Of a DNA stretch of 64,000 nt, positions 49,154 through 58,970 are shown piece by piece. Origin of the DNA: an uncultured Alphaproteobacteria bacterium (GTDB lineage Bacteria > Pseudomonadota > Alphaproteobacteria > Rhodobacterales > Rhodobacteraceae); assembly GCA_902573735.1 (NCBI GenBank), contig CACGLH010000002.1:186001-250000 (forward strand), written 5' to 3'. The translations under genes were made by a program, and so were the position numbers. The notes below the pieces were generated by a model. The model searched no databases and was not told the origin of the DNA. It worked only from the letters and a program-made list of their open reading frames with translations. Numbering within the stretch: position 1 is the stretch's first letter; every line of letters starts with the position of its first letter.

Positions 49154-50485
49154 TTAAGATTTTAAATACCTTCTAAATTCTTCCCATGATAATTTTGGTA
49201 CTCTCGTTAAATTATCAAAATCAACATAGACGAGACCAAATCTTTTACTATATCCAAATGCCCATTCGAAATTATCTAACAATGACCAAGCGAAATATCC
49301 TTTTAAAGGAATTCCATTTTCTAAAAGCTTAAAGCACTCAATTAGGTGTTCATTATAGAATTTTATTCTTTTAGAATCATTAATTTTTCCGTCTATAATA
49401 ACATCTTTGTTGGCCATACCATTTTCTGTTACATAAATTGGTATTTTTTTTGAATATTCTTTATGTAATCTTTCAATAAGAATTCTAAGCCCATTAGGAA
49501 AAATTTCCCAACCCATATCGGTAATATCTAAATCACCATTAACGGATTTGTAACCCAAAAAAGATTCACTTGGATCGATTTTGATCAATGATCTTGTATA
49601 ATAATTTATTCCTACCCAATCTAGGGGTTGAGAAATTTTTGCTAGATCTTTTTCATAATTTTTTGGCATATATTGAGAAAAAAGATCAAGTGTTTGAGAA
49701 GGATAAACACCATTAAAAATGGCTTCATCAAACCAAAGATTATGAATTTCATCTGCTAAATTTGTGACTTTTAAAGTTTCAGGTTTGTCATCAAAGGGTT
49801 GAACAAGATGTTTATTTAATACAATTCCGGCATTCTTGTAGTTATGACTCCTAATTACTTGCATAGCTTCAGCATGAGCAACTAATATCATATGCATTGT
49901 TTTGATGCCTGATTCTATACTTCTTTCACCAGGAGCATGTTCACCAAGATAATGACTTAGCCAAGAAACACACCATGGTTCGTTTATTGTTGCAATTGAG
50001 TCTAACCTGTCTGAAAATCTTCTCATAATGATGTCTGTAAAATCGGCAAACCACTTAGTTGTATCGCGATTTTTCCATCCACCTTTTGACATAAAAATTT
50101 CTGGCAAATCCCAATGATAAAGTGTTGAGTATGTTTTTAAATTATTTTCTAGAAGCTCATCAATTAATTTATCATAAAATGAAATCCCCTCTTTATTAAT
50201 AGCACCTTTCCCTTCAGGAAGAATTCTAGGCCATGAAAAAGAAAATCGATATGCAGAAAATCCAGCGTCTGAAATTAATTTAACATCCTCCTTGTAATTG
50301 ATAACATGAGCACAAGCAATATTACCTGATTCATTATTAAAAACTCTCCCATCTTGTTTTGAAAAATTATCCCAATGACTAAGCCCTGATTTTCCAAAAC
50401 TATTTCCTTCAATTTGATAACTTGAAGTTGCTACACCAAAGGTAAAATCATCAGGGAATTTATTTATTATTTTTAGATCTACCAT
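49154..50485 (-). CDS. GH1 beta-glucosidase
   Basis: Glycoside hydrolase family 1, 443 residues. FTFGVATSSYQIEG is the N-terminal signature; the acid/base glutamate is E169 in TINEP and the nucleophile E354 in YVTENGMA. No signal peptide, so it is cytoplasmic and would split imported beta-glucosides or related disaccharides. It is divergent from the sugar ABC operon with a 198-base gap between, suggesting joint control. Confidence 0.95.
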   Translation of the reverse strand: MVDLKIINKFPDDFTFGVATSSYQIEGNSFGKSGLSHWDNFSKQDGRVFNNESGNIACAHVINYKEDVKLISDAGFSAYRFSFSWPRILPEGKGAINKEGISFYDKLIDELLENNLKTYSTLYHWDLPEIFMSKGGWKNRDTTKWFADFTDIIMRRFSDRLDSIATINEPWCVSWLSHYLGEHAPGERSIESGIKTMHMILVAHAEAMQVIRSHNYKNAGIVLNKHLVQPFDDKPETLKVTNLADEIHNLWFDEAIFNGVYPSQTLDLFSQYMPKNYEKDLAKISQPLDWVGINYYTRSLIKIDPSESFLGYKSVNGDLDITDMGWEIFPNGLRILIERLHKEYSKKIPIYVTENGMANKDVIIDGKINDSKRIKFYNEHLIECFKLLENGIPLKGYFAWSLLDNFEWAFGYSKRFGLVYVDFDNLTRVPKLSWEEFRRYLKS

Positions 50486-50683
50486 TATAATAAAGCCTAT
50501 AGTTTTAAAACCATCTAAATATATTATATCTTTTCAAGCTATTTCTTAAAACTTAAAAATTGCCTTTTTTTCAGGCATATTTGTTTTTTTTTAATTTATT
50601 AGTAGATAAACGTTGTATCTCTGTAATGATTTATGTACTAATTCTATGCTTACGTTAAGTAAATTATATGAAATGGGGGAAAT
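50486..50683. promoter_or_regulatory. Divergent control region of the sugar locus
   Basis: A 198-base AT-rich gap between the GH1 gene (-) and the binding-protein gene (+). It contains TGCCT/AGGCA (50561-50577), an inverted repeat with a 7-base loop followed by T-rich sequence, and AAACGTT (50608-50614), which resembles a LacI-type operator centre. GGGGGAA precedes the binding-protein ATG. Promoters must lie here, but I cannot assign -35/-10 boxes with confidence. Confidence 0.45.
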
Positions 50684-52003
50684 ATGAACATTTTAAAAAT
50701 TAAAAAACTCCTTTTAGCTTCTGTACTATTGGTTTTTCCAACAAGTATAATTGCTGGGAGTGGACATTATCATTATGATGGTCCAGATATTTCTGGAGCC
50801 AAAATTAAAATTTTTGGACCTTGGTTAGCACCTGAAGATGAAAGCTTCAGAGATGTTTTATCTATTTTTGAAAAAGAAACAGGTGCATCAGTTGAATATG
50901 GTGGATCAGACGAATTTGAGCAGATCATTAATATTGACTGTAAAGCAGGTAATCCAGCTGATATAGCAGTCTTTCCACAACCTGGTTTAGCCGCAAATAT
51001 TGCTGCAACTGGATGTTTAGCACCACAAGGTAATGATTTAAAGCAAATGGTTTTGGATGATTATGCGGCTGGTCAATCATGGGTTGATTTGACAACTTAT
51101 GCAGACGCTAATGGAAATGACCAATTTTACGGTATTTTCTTCAGAGTTAATGTGAAAAGCCTAGTTTGGTATTCACCTGATAACTTTGAAGATAATGGAT
51201 ATGAAGTTCCTAAAACAATGGAGGAATTATTATCACTTACAGAAAAAATGGCTTCTGACGGTAACACACCTTGGTGTATTGGTCTCGAGTCTGGTGGAGC
51301 AACAGGATGGCCAGCAACTGATTGGATGGAAGAAATAATGTTGAGGACTCATCCCCCATCAGTATATGACCAATGGGTGTCTAATGAGATGCCATTTAAT
51401 GATCAAAAAGTTATAGATGCAATGAAATTTTTTGGTACATTTGCATTGAATGACGATTATGTAGCAGGTGGTTCAAAAGCAGTTGCAACAACTGGTTTTA
51501 GAGATTCTCCAAAAGGTTTGTTTACATCACCACCACAGTGTATGATGCATAGACAAGCTAGTTTTATTCCTGCCTTCTTTCCAGAAGGTGTTGAAGCAGG
51601 TGTAGATTATGATTTTTTCTATTTTCCAGCTTATTCTTCAAAGGATCTCGGACGTCCAGTTCTAGGAGCAGGTACTGTTGTTACAGCTACTAACAATGAT
51701 CCGGCAACTACAGAACTAATGAAGTTTTTAATGCATCCAGAAGCTCATGAAAGATTTATGGGTAAGGGAGGTTTCTTAACACCTCATAAGGGTGTAGATA
51801 AAAGCAAATATGCGAGTGATACATTTAGAGGATTACACGATATTTTAGTTGGTGCGACTACATTTAGATTTGATGGATCAGATTTAATGCCAGGCGCTGT
51901 CGGTGCGGGTTCCTTTTGGACTGGTATGGTTGATTATACCAATGGTAAATCAGCAAAAGATGTTGCAGATGCTATTCAATCTAGCTGGGATGCAATTAAA
52001 TAA
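50684..52003 (+). CDS. Sugar ABC transporter substrate-binding protein (AglE-like)
   Basis: Extracellular solute-binding protein family 1, 439 residues. A signal peptide ends near PTSIIAGSG; the mature part has KIKIFGPWLAPEDESF, FEQIINIDCKAGNPADIAVFPQPG and KSLVWYSPDNFEDNGYEVPKTMEELL. It resembles binding proteins of alpha-glucoside transporters. It is first in an operon with two permeases, a GH4 enzyme and an ATPase, and is followed by a strong terminator-like hairpin. Confidence 0.9.
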   Translation: MNILKIKKLLLASVLLVFPTSIIAGSGHYHYDGPDISGAKIKIFGPWLAPEDESFRDVLSIFEKETGASVEYGGSDEFEQIINIDCKAGNPADIAVFPQPGLAANIAATGCLAPQGNDLKQMVLDDYAAGQSWVDLTTYADANGNDQFYGIFFRVNVKSLVWYSPDNFEDNGYEVPKTMEELLSLTEKMASDGNTPWCIGLESGGATGWPATDWMEEIMLRTHPPSVYDQWVSNEMPFNDQKVIDAMKFFGTFALNDDYVAGGSKAVATTGFRDSPKGLFTSPPQCMMHRQASFIPAFFPEGVEAGVDYDFFYFPAYSSKDLGRPVLGAGTVVTATNNDPATTELMKFLMHPEAHERFMGKGGFLTPHKGVDKSKYASDTFRGLHDILVGATTFRFDGSDLMPGAVGAGSFWTGMVDYTNGKSAKDVADAIQSSWDAIK

Positions 52004-52018
52004 ATAAATCTTGCTAAG

Positions 52019-52053
52019 AAGGCGAACAATAAACTTGTTCGCCTTTTTTTTTT
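52019..52053 (+). terminator. Strong intrinsic terminator-like hairpin after the sugar-binding protein gene
   Basis: AAGGCGAACAA and TTGTTCGCCTT form a perfect 11-bp stem around a 5-base loop (TAAAC), followed by ten T including the last two of the stem. It stands between the binding-protein gene and the permease genes, so most transcripts would stop after the binding protein and a minority would read into the membrane genes. Confidence 0.9.
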
Positions 52054-52068
52054 ATAATAAAAATCATC

Positions 52069-53058
52069 ATGAGTTTTTTTTCATTAATATCAACTGTTAT
52101 AGTTGGCGTTCTGTTCTTTATCATTTACTTTGGTTTATCAAATTTTATTTTAGATTTAGTTTGTAAATTTAAAAGCAATTCTGTAGCTCTTGAAAATTCG
52201 GTAAGAGCTATAATTTTCATAGCTCCTGCTTTTTTAGTTTTGTTTATGTTTATTTTATATCCTGTTTTTGAAACAGTGAGATTAAGTTTTTATGACAAAT
52301 TTGGTCGTGAATTTGTTGGTTGGAACAATTATTTATGGGCATTAAATGATCCAAACTTTAGAAGAAGCATTTTAAATAACTTGGGTTGGCTTTTGATAGT
52401 TCCAACACTTAGTACTTTTTTTGGTTTAGTAATTGCCAATTTAACTGACAAGATATGGTGGGGAACTATCGCAAAGTCTATTATTTTTATGCCTATGGCC
52501 ATATCATTCGTAGGAGCTGGAGTAATATGGAAATTTATTTACGATTATAGAGGAACAGGTGATCAGCAAATAGGTTTGTTAAATGCAATTGTTGTTTCTA
52601 TGGGGATGGAACCGCAAGCATGGCTCACAATTTCAATTTGGAACAATCTTTTTTTAATGGCCATTATGATTTGGATACAAACTGGTTTAGCCCTTGTGAT
52701 TTTTAGTGCTGCTCTTCGAGGTATTCCAAATGAAACGCTTGAAGCAGCACGTATAGATGGGGCAAGCGAATTTAGAATTTTTTGGTCTATAATTATACCA
52801 TTTTTAGAAAGAACTATTTTAGTTATTTGGACTATAATCACAATTTTAGTCTTAAAAGTATTCGATATTATCTATGCAATGACCAATGGGGAGTGGCAAA
52901 CAGAAGTTCTGGCTAACCTCATGTATGATTGGATGTTTAGAGGAGGAGGGGATTCTGGAAGGGGTAGTGTATTAGCTTTTTGTATAATGATAGGAGTTAT
53001 TCCTATACTTGTTTGGAATTTATATAGGCATAGGCAAGAGCAAAAAAATGAAATTTAA
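52069..53058 (+). CDS. Sugar ABC transporter permease (AglF-like)
   Basis: Permease of 329 residues with about eight membrane helices. The EAA loop is LRGIPNETLEAARIDGASEFRIFWSIIIP and the end WMFRGGGDSGRGSVLAF is typical of AglF-type permeases. The first helix is an extra N-terminal segment. It overlaps the next permease by 11 bases. Confidence 0.92.
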   Translation: MSFFSLISTVIVGVLFFIIYFGLSNFILDLVCKFKSNSVALENSVRAIIFIAPAFLVLFMFILYPVFETVRLSFYDKFGREFVGWNNYLWALNDPNFRRSILNNLGWLLIVPTLSTFFGLVIANLTDKIWWGTIAKSIIFMPMAISFVGAGVIWKFIYDYRGTGDQQIGLLNAIVVSMGMEPQAWLTISIWNNLFLMAIMIWIQTGLALVIFSAALRGIPNETLEAARIDGASEFRIFWSIIIPFLERTILVIWTIITILVLKVFDIIYAMTNGEWQTEVLANLMYDWMFRGGGDSGRGSVLAFCIMIGVIPILVWNLYRHRQEQKNEI

Positions 53059-54190
53059 ATTGAATTTATCGTCTATTTTTTCGCAATTATTGTTATTATT
53101 TTTTGTTATTTTATGGATTACCCCAACCTTCGGACTTTTGATCAGTTCATTCAGAGATAAAGATCAACTGGCTATTAGCGGTTGGTGGACTTCATTAATT
53201 AATACTGAGGTAAGTGAAATTCACAGAACTAAGGGTAAAAATGAACAGTCAAAAGAAAATGAAGTTTATTTCATAAGGGGTAATTTATTTAAAGAGGACA
53301 AAGGGAAGAAAATACTAAGTTTTGGTGTAACTTCAAAAAATATAAATGCTTACATGGTTGGTGAAAAAGCTGTATTAAAAGATAAATCTGAAATAGTTGT
53401 ATTTGAAAATGGAGATTACGAATGGAGATCAGAAAATGAATTTAAAAAGAAAAAAGGCAGAAGAATATTTATCACTGCAAAAAGCCCACCTAGTTTTACT
53501 TTAGACAATTATAAAGAAGTATTATTTGAAGCAGGTTTAGGTCAAGCATTTTTGAATACAATTGCAGTTGCATTACCTGCTACATTGATTCCTTTAATAA
53601 TCTGCTCTTTTTTCGCATATTCTCTTACATGGATGAATTTTTTTGGGAGAGACATACTATTAGCCACAATCATAGCATCTCTTGTGGTGCCACTTCAGAT
53701 GTCTTTAATCCCAATTTTAACAATTTATAATGACTTGGGAGCACTTTTCAATATAGAGGCAAAATCATTTCCTGGTATTTGGATGGCACATACTGGTTTT
53801 GGTCTAGCGTCTACAACTTTTCTATTATGGAATTTCATGAAATCTCTGCCTAACGAAATGCTAGAGGCAGCTAAGGTAGATGGTGCCACTCATTATGATA
53901 CTTTTGTTAGAATAGTTATACCATTATCTATTCCTGCATTTGCATCTATTTTTATTTTACAATTTCTTTGGGTATGGAACGATCTATTAGTTGGGTTAGT
54001 ATTTTTGGATAAGCACCCAAGTGAAATAATCTTAACTGCAAAACTAAAAGAATTATTGGGTTCTTATGGAGAAAATTGGGAAATTTTAACAACTGGTGCA
54101 TTTATATCCATGACAGTCCCTTTATTTATTTTCTTTTCTCTGCAGAGATTTTTCATTAGAGGACTAGTTGCAGGTTCTGTTAAAGGATAA
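53048..54190 (+). CDS. Sugar ABC transporter permease (AglG-like)
   Basis: Second permease, about 380 residues. The ORF-track start (53009) is inside the previous gene; the ATG at 53048 gives MKFKLNLSSIF. A periplasmic insert of about 130 residues (GWWTSLINTE to FTLDNYKEVL) separates the first helix from the core, as in AglG. The EAA loop is SLPNEMLEAAKVDGATHYDTFVRIVIP. It pairs with the AglF-like permease. Confidence 0.92.
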   Translation: MKFKLNLSSIFSQLLLLFFVILWITPTFGLLISSFRDKDQLAISGWWTSLINTEVSEIHRTKGKNEQSKENEVYFIRGNLFKEDKGKKILSFGVTSKNINAYMVGEKAVLKDKSEIVVFENGDYEWRSENEFKKKKGRRIFITAKSPPSFTLDNYKEVLFEAGLGQAFLNTIAVALPATLIPLIICSFFAYSLTWMNFFGRDILLATIIASLVVPLQMSLIPILTIYNDLGALFNIEAKSFPGIWMAHTGFGLASTTFLLWNFMKSLPNEMLEAAKVDGATHYDTFVRIVIPLSIPAFASIFILQFLWVWNDLLVGLVFLDKHPSEIILTAKLKELLGSYGENWEILTTGAFISMTVPLFIFFSLQRFFIRGLVAGSVKG

Positions 54191-54297
54191 AAACTTAAAA
54201 TTTTTTTTATTTATTTAAATAAGATACTTGCTAGATTAAAATTTATTTTGTTAGATGATATCAGTAATTCATTAACGATTTAATAAAGGTTAAAGCT

Positions 54298-55614
54298 ATG
54301 CAAAGAATTGTATTAATTGGAGCTGGTAGCACAATATTTGGTTTGGGAGTTGTTGGAGATATTTTTAAATCTAAATCATTAGACGGATCGACAATTGTAC
54401 TTCATGATATAAATCCAAAAGCATTAGATAATACATATAAGATTGCAAAAAAATACAAAGAAAAATTAGGAAAAAATATTTCAATTCAAGCGACTACTTC
54501 AAGAAAGGAAGCGCTCAAAGGAGCCTCCTTTTGTTTAATCTCTATAGAAGTTGGAAATAGGTTTGATTTATGGGATCAAGATTGGAAAATGCCACTTCAA
54601 TATGGAGTAAAGCAAGTTTATGGTGAAAACGGAGGACCAGGTGGACTATTCCATTCTCTTAGAATTATCCCTCCCATTTTAGAAATTTGTAGAGATATAC
54701 AAGAAATATGTCCTGATGCTTACGTTTTTAATTATTCAAATCCTATGCAACGTATCTGTCATGCTGTTACTACAAAATTTCCAGATCTAAAGTTTATAGG
54801 ATTGTGCCATGAAATTGAATCTATGCGTCGACAACTACCTTCATTAATGGAAACAGAATTATCCAATATAGAATTTAGAGCAGGTGGCTTGAATCATTTT
54901 AGCATATTATTAGATGCTAAATATAAAAATAATGGGGAAGACGGTTATCCGTCAATTAGAAGAAATTTCAGGGATTATTTTAAAGATCTTGTTAATGATC
55001 ATGAAGGTTTTGTGTCTGATCCTGGTGCAGAAAGAGGTGTTTTTTTTAAAATATATGAGGATTTTAATTATTTGCCTATTACTACGGATAGTCATTTAGG
55101 TGAATATGTACAATGGGCATATAGTGTAGCTGATCATGGAGGAATCTTACATTTTTATGACAGTTACAAAGAAAAATGCTTAACATTTTTTGAAAGTGAT
55201 AAGCTATATTCTTCTTTTTTTGATATGGACAGTCATACTTTTCATGAAAGATTTGTACCTATTGCTGAAGCTATTATTGAGGATCAAGAAATAGAGGAGG
55301 CGTCTGTAAATATACCTAACAGTGATTTTATTGACTGTTTGCCTTCAGATATTGTCGTTGAAGTACCAGCCATTATAAATAAAAAAGGTATAAGAGGTAT
55401 TAAACTTTCAAATTATCCTAAAACATTTGGAAGCTTATTAAATTTACAAACTGGTGTTATTCAACTGACTACACAAGCAGTTTTAGAGAAATCAAAACAT
55501 AAAGCCTATTTAGCTTTATTAGCGGATCCAGTTGTTACAAGTGTTAATAATGCTGAGAAATTACTAAATAATATGATTTCAGCTCAACATAAGTATCTAT
55601 CTTATTTGAATTAA
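54298..55614 (+). CDS. GH4 family alpha-glycosidase
   Basis: NAD- and Mn-dependent glycosidase family 4, 438 residues. The N-terminal IVLIGAGSTIFGLGVVGDI binds NAD, NYSNPMQRICHAV and GLCHEIES carry the metal-binding cysteine and histidine, and GGLNHFSI follows. GH4 includes alpha-glucosidases (AglA), alpha-galactosidases and 6-phospho-glycosidases. Within an ABC rather than PTS operon an unphosphorylated alpha-glycoside is the likely substrate. Cytoplasmic, no signal peptide. Confidence 0.9.
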   Translation: MQRIVLIGAGSTIFGLGVVGDIFKSKSLDGSTIVLHDINPKALDNTYKIAKKYKEKLGKNISIQATTSRKEALKGASFCLISIEVGNRFDLWDQDWKMPLQYGVKQVYGENGGPGGLFHSLRIIPPILEICRDIQEICPDAYVFNYSNPMQRICHAVTTKFPDLKFIGLCHEIESMRRQLPSLMETELSNIEFRAGGLNHFSILLDAKYKNNGEDGYPSIRRNFRDYFKDLVNDHEGFVSDPGAERGVFFKIYEDFNYLPITTDSHLGEYVQWAYSVADHGGILHFYDSYKEKCLTFFESDKLYSSFFDMDSHTFHERFVPIAEAIIEDQEIEEASVNIPNSDFIDCLPSDIVVEVPAIINKKGIRGIKLSNYPKTFGSLLNLQTGVIQLTTQAVLEKSKHKAYLALLADPVVTSVNNAEKLLNNMISAQHKYLSYLN

Positions 55615-55634
55615 TAAATTGGTAATTTTATAAA

Positions 55635-56744
55635 ATGGCTGAAATACAAATAAACTCGTTAAATAAATCTTTTGGAAAATCTAGAGTTATTAAAGATGTA
55701 TCACTTTGTATTAAGAGTCGTTCTTTTACTGTTATAGTAGGCCCAAGTGGCTGTGGGAAATCAACCTTATTAAGAATGATAGCTGGTTTAGAAAAAATCG
55801 ATTCAGGAGAGATAAAAATAGCTGGTAAGTCTGTTAACGATTTACCTCCTAAAGATCGAGACATTGCAATGGTTTTTCAATCATATGCTTTATACCCGCA
55901 TATGACTGTTTTTAATAATATGGCTTTTGGTTTGAAATTAGAAAAAAAATCTAAAATTGAAATAAAAGAAAGAGTAAAAGAAGCTGCGAGAATTTTACAG
56001 ATAGAAAGTTTATTAGATAGGAAGCCTAAGCAACTATCAGGGGGCCAGAAACAGCGTGTAGCAATTGGAAGGGCAATCACTAGAAACCCAAAAGTATTTC
56101 TTTTTGATGAACCTTTGTCTAATTTAGATGCTGCTTTGAGAGTTGCAACTAGAATAGAATTAGCCAATTTGCATGATTCAATGCCTGATGCAACGATGGT
56201 GTATGTAACTCATGACCAAGTTGAGGCTATGACTTTAGCTAATCAAATAATTGTACTTTCTGAAGGTCAAATTGAACAAATTGGTTCTCCTTTAGAATTA
56301 TATGAAAAACCACAGAATTTATTTGTCGCAAAATTTATTGGCTCTCCAGCTATGAATATAATTCCAATTGAAATCATTACAAAAGGTATAAATTCATTAG
56401 GTAAAATTGGTGAAAAGCTTAAAATAAACTTGGAAACCAATTTTAATTCTTCCGATATAGGCAGAGAGCTATATTTAGGTTTTCGCCCTGAAAATTTAAT
56501 ACTTTCAAAAAAAGATGAAAATTCATTTTCTGCAAGAGTATCTTTTGTTGAGTCATTGGGAGAATATGCATTAGTTTATGCCTCTGTCAAAGGATCATCT
56601 TCAGATCACGATATTATTGCAAAAGTCTTAGGCACTCCAAAGATAAGTAAAGGAGATCAAGTTTCTTTTCAAATTCAAAAAGGCAAATTGCATTTGTTTG
56701 ATGAGGAAGGCAAGCGTTATGTAAATGGAAAAAAACAAATTTAA
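55635..56744 (+). CDS. Sugar ABC transporter ATP-binding protein (MalK/AglK type)
   Basis: ABC ATPase with C-terminal regulatory OB domain, 369 residues. Walker A GPSGCGKSTL, signature LSGGQKQRVAIGRAI, Walker B FLFDEPLSNLDA, and the MalK-type tail LYLGFRPENLILS. It energises the AglF/AglG-like permeases. The last 20 bases overlap the amidinotransferase gene, which suggests that gene belongs to this operon. Confidence 0.94.
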   Translation: MAEIQINSLNKSFGKSRVIKDVSLCIKSRSFTVIVGPSGCGKSTLLRMIAGLEKIDSGEIKIAGKSVNDLPPKDRDIAMVFQSYALYPHMTVFNNMAFGLKLEKKSKIEIKERVKEAARILQIESLLDRKPKQLSGGQKQRVAIGRAITRNPKVFLFDEPLSNLDAALRVATRIELANLHDSMPDATMVYVTHDQVEAMTLANQIIVLSEGQIEQIGSPLELYEKPQNLFVAKFIGSPAMNIIPIEIITKGINSLGKIGEKLKINLETNFNSSDIGRELYLGFRPENLILSKKDENSFSARVSFVESLGEYALVYASVKGSSSDHDIIAKVLGTPKISKGDQVSFQIQKGKLHLFDEEGKRYVNGKKQI

Positions 56745-57843
56745 GGTAAGTAGCTGGAACGAATGGGATCCACTAAAACACGTTATAGTTGGTAAAGCAG
56801 ATAATTGTCATATTCCTCCTCCAGAACCAGCTCTAGATGCAAAAGTTCCTGAAAATAGTGATATGAAAGGTAAATGGGGTAAGAGACCTCAAGAGACCAT
56901 TGATAAAGGAAATGAGTTATTAGATAACTTCTCAAAGATGCTAGAGGATCGTGGAATAAAAGTTGATAGACCGACTCCAGTTGACTTTTCATTACCAGTG
57001 AGCACTCCTGACTTTACCACAGGTAGTCAATTTGGCTGTATGCCACCTAGAGATGTTCTTTTGACTGTAGGCTCCGAAATTTTGGAAGCTACAATGTCTT
57101 ACAGATGCAGATGGTTTGAATATTTATGTTATAGACCATTACTAAAAAAATATTGGGAAGATGATCCTAATTTTAGGCATGAGTCTGCACCCAAGCCTAG
57201 GTTAACTGATGAAGATTATCACCCTGATTATTTATCAGAAAAAATTGGTGAGCAAAAAAGATTAGAATGGGCGGCAGACAAATTTTTTGTAACTACAGAA
57301 GAAGAGCCATTATTTGATGCTGCTGATGTTTTACGTTTTGGAAAGGATTTAGTCGTACAACATGGATTTACTACAAATAAAAAAGGCATTGAATGGTTAA
57401 GAAGACATTATTCTGATCATAGGGTACATGCAGTTAATTTTCCAGGTGATCCTTATCCTATTCATATAGACGCTACTTTTACTCCCATAAAACCAGGTCT
57501 AATTCTAAATAATCCAAAAAGACGTTTGCCAGATGATCAAAAAAAATTATTTGAAAAAAATGATTGGGAAATTATAGATGCGGCACCTCCAGCTCATAAT
57601 TCGCCACCAGCTCTTTGCTATTCATCTGTTTGGCTAAGTATGAATGTTTTAGTTTTAAATCCTAAAACAGTTTGTGTTGAAAAGTCTGAGGTTTATCAAG
57701 CTGAGCAGTTAGATAGTTTGGGTATGGAAGTAGTTGAAGTAGATTTAAGAGATGCATATGCTTTTGGAGGTGGGCTTCATTGTTGCACCGCTGATGTATA
57801 TAGAGAGGGAAAATGTGAGGACTATTTCCCAAATCAAAATTAA
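56725..57843 (+). CDS. Amidinotransferase, glycine amidinotransferase-like
   Basis: Pentein-fold enzyme of the arginine:glycine amidinotransferase family, 372 residues. Catalytic residues can be placed in FDAADVLRFG (Asp), PIHIDATFTPI (His) and GGGLHCCTADV (Cys). VSSWNEWDPLKHVIVG is the family start and MSYRCRWFEYLCYRPL is shared with AGAT. It would transfer an amidino group from arginine to an amine such as glycine. It overlaps the sugar ATPase gene by 20 bases, an unexpected partner for a sugar operon. Confidence 0.88.
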   Translation: MEKNKFKVSSWNEWDPLKHVIVGKADNCHIPPPEPALDAKVPENSDMKGKWGKRPQETIDKGNELLDNFSKMLEDRGIKVDRPTPVDFSLPVSTPDFTTGSQFGCMPPRDVLLTVGSEILEATMSYRCRWFEYLCYRPLLKKYWEDDPNFRHESAPKPRLTDEDYHPDYLSEKIGEQKRLEWAADKFFVTTEEEPLFDAADVLRFGKDLVVQHGFTTNKKGIEWLRRHYSDHRVHAVNFPGDPYPIHIDATFTPIKPGLILNNPKRRLPDDQKKLFEKNDWEIIDAAPPAHNSPPALCYSSVWLSMNVLVLNPKTVCVEKSEVYQAEQLDSLGMEVVEVDLRDAYAFGGGLHCCTADVYREGKCEDYFPNQN

Positions 57844-57867
57844 AAAATTACTAATCTGGTTTAAAAT

Positions 57868-58884
57868 CTAATCCCCATAAAATTCTTTAACAGCTTTTAT
57901 AAAGCTATTTAAAACTTCGTCAGTGATGTTTAAATGCATCACTAATCTAGTCTCAGGGGAAGGCTTAGAAATAATAATCCCTTTATTTTTTAAAAAAGAA
58001 AATAAATCAGACCCTTTTTTTTCAATTGGTTCAAAAAAAACCATATTGGTAAAACTATGTAAATCTTTACCATTTTTTTTACAGTGATATGGGTTCAGAG
58101 CTTTAGCCAAAAAAGAGGCTCTTTCATGATCTTCCTTTAATCTTTTGATATTATTTTTGACTGCATATAAACAAGCTGCTCCTAATACGCCAACTTGCCT
58201 TAAAGCACCTCCCAAAATCTTCCTTTGACGTCGAACTTTATGTTCCATATTTTCTGGAAAACATAATATAGATCCTGCAGGAGCTCCTAAACCTTTTGAA
58301 AAACAAATTGATACACTATCAGCATATTGTGCAATATCTTTTGGTTCACATTTTTGATCTTCAATAGCATTAAATAATCTTGCTCCATCTAAGTGTATAC
58401 TTAAATCCATTTCTTTGGCTTCAGCGTGATTTCTTTTTAAATTTTCTAAAGGTATTACTCGACCTTGAGATGTATTCTCTAAACAAAGTAACTTCGAAAT
58501 CGGATAATGAGGGTCATCGGGTTTTACAGCATTCTTGATAGTACCATCTTTAATTGAAAGACCTTCTTCTACCTCTATAGTGCTAATAGCTATACCACCG
58601 AGTACAGATGCACCCGCAGCCTCATCTAATGCCGTATGGTAGACATTTCCAACAATCATTTCTTCACCTCTACCACAATGAGACAAAATTGCTGATAAAT
58701 TACTCTGAGTTCCACTTGTCATAAAAACAGCTCGATCTTTACCCAAGAGTTCTGAGAACTCTTTTTCCAATTTATTAATGGTAGGGTCTTCTCCATAAAC
58801 ATCATCTCCAACTTCTGCTTCATACATGGCTTGGAGCATTTCTTTTGAAGGTTTAGTTACAGTATCACTTCTTAAATCAATCAT
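57868..58884 (-). CDS. ltaE: Low-specificity L-threonine aldolase
   Basis: PLP enzyme splitting L-threonine and allo-threonine to glycine and acetaldehyde, 338 residues. RSDTVTKPSKEMLQAM, DVYGEDPTINKLE, SGTQSNLSAI and the PLP lysine in ICFSKGLGAPAGS are typical. It converges on the amidinotransferase with a 24-base gap. Glycine it makes could feed that enzyme, but this is only a proximity argument. Confidence 0.93.
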   Translation of the reverse strand: MIDLRSDTVTKPSKEMLQAMYEAEVGDDVYGEDPTINKLEKEFSELLGKDRAVFMTSGTQSNLSAILSHCGRGEEMIVGNVYHTALDEAAGASVLGGIAISTIEVEEGLSIKDGTIKNAVKPDDPHYPISKLLCLENTSQGRVIPLENLKRNHAEAKEMDLSIHLDGARLFNAIEDQKCEPKDIAQYADSVSICFSKGLGAPAGSILCFPENMEHKVRRQRKILGGALRQVGVLGAACLYAVKNNIKRLKEDHERASFLAKALNPYHCKKNGKDLHSFTNMVFFEPIEKKGSDLFSFLKNKGIIISKPSPETRLVMHLNITDEVLNSFIKAVKEFYGD

Positions 58885-58970
58885 TCGAAATTAAAAAATT
58901 TGACAGTTTAATATGTAATAAAGATTATAATTAGATTAGATGGTTTGCAACTAAAGAAAAGGAAGTTTTA

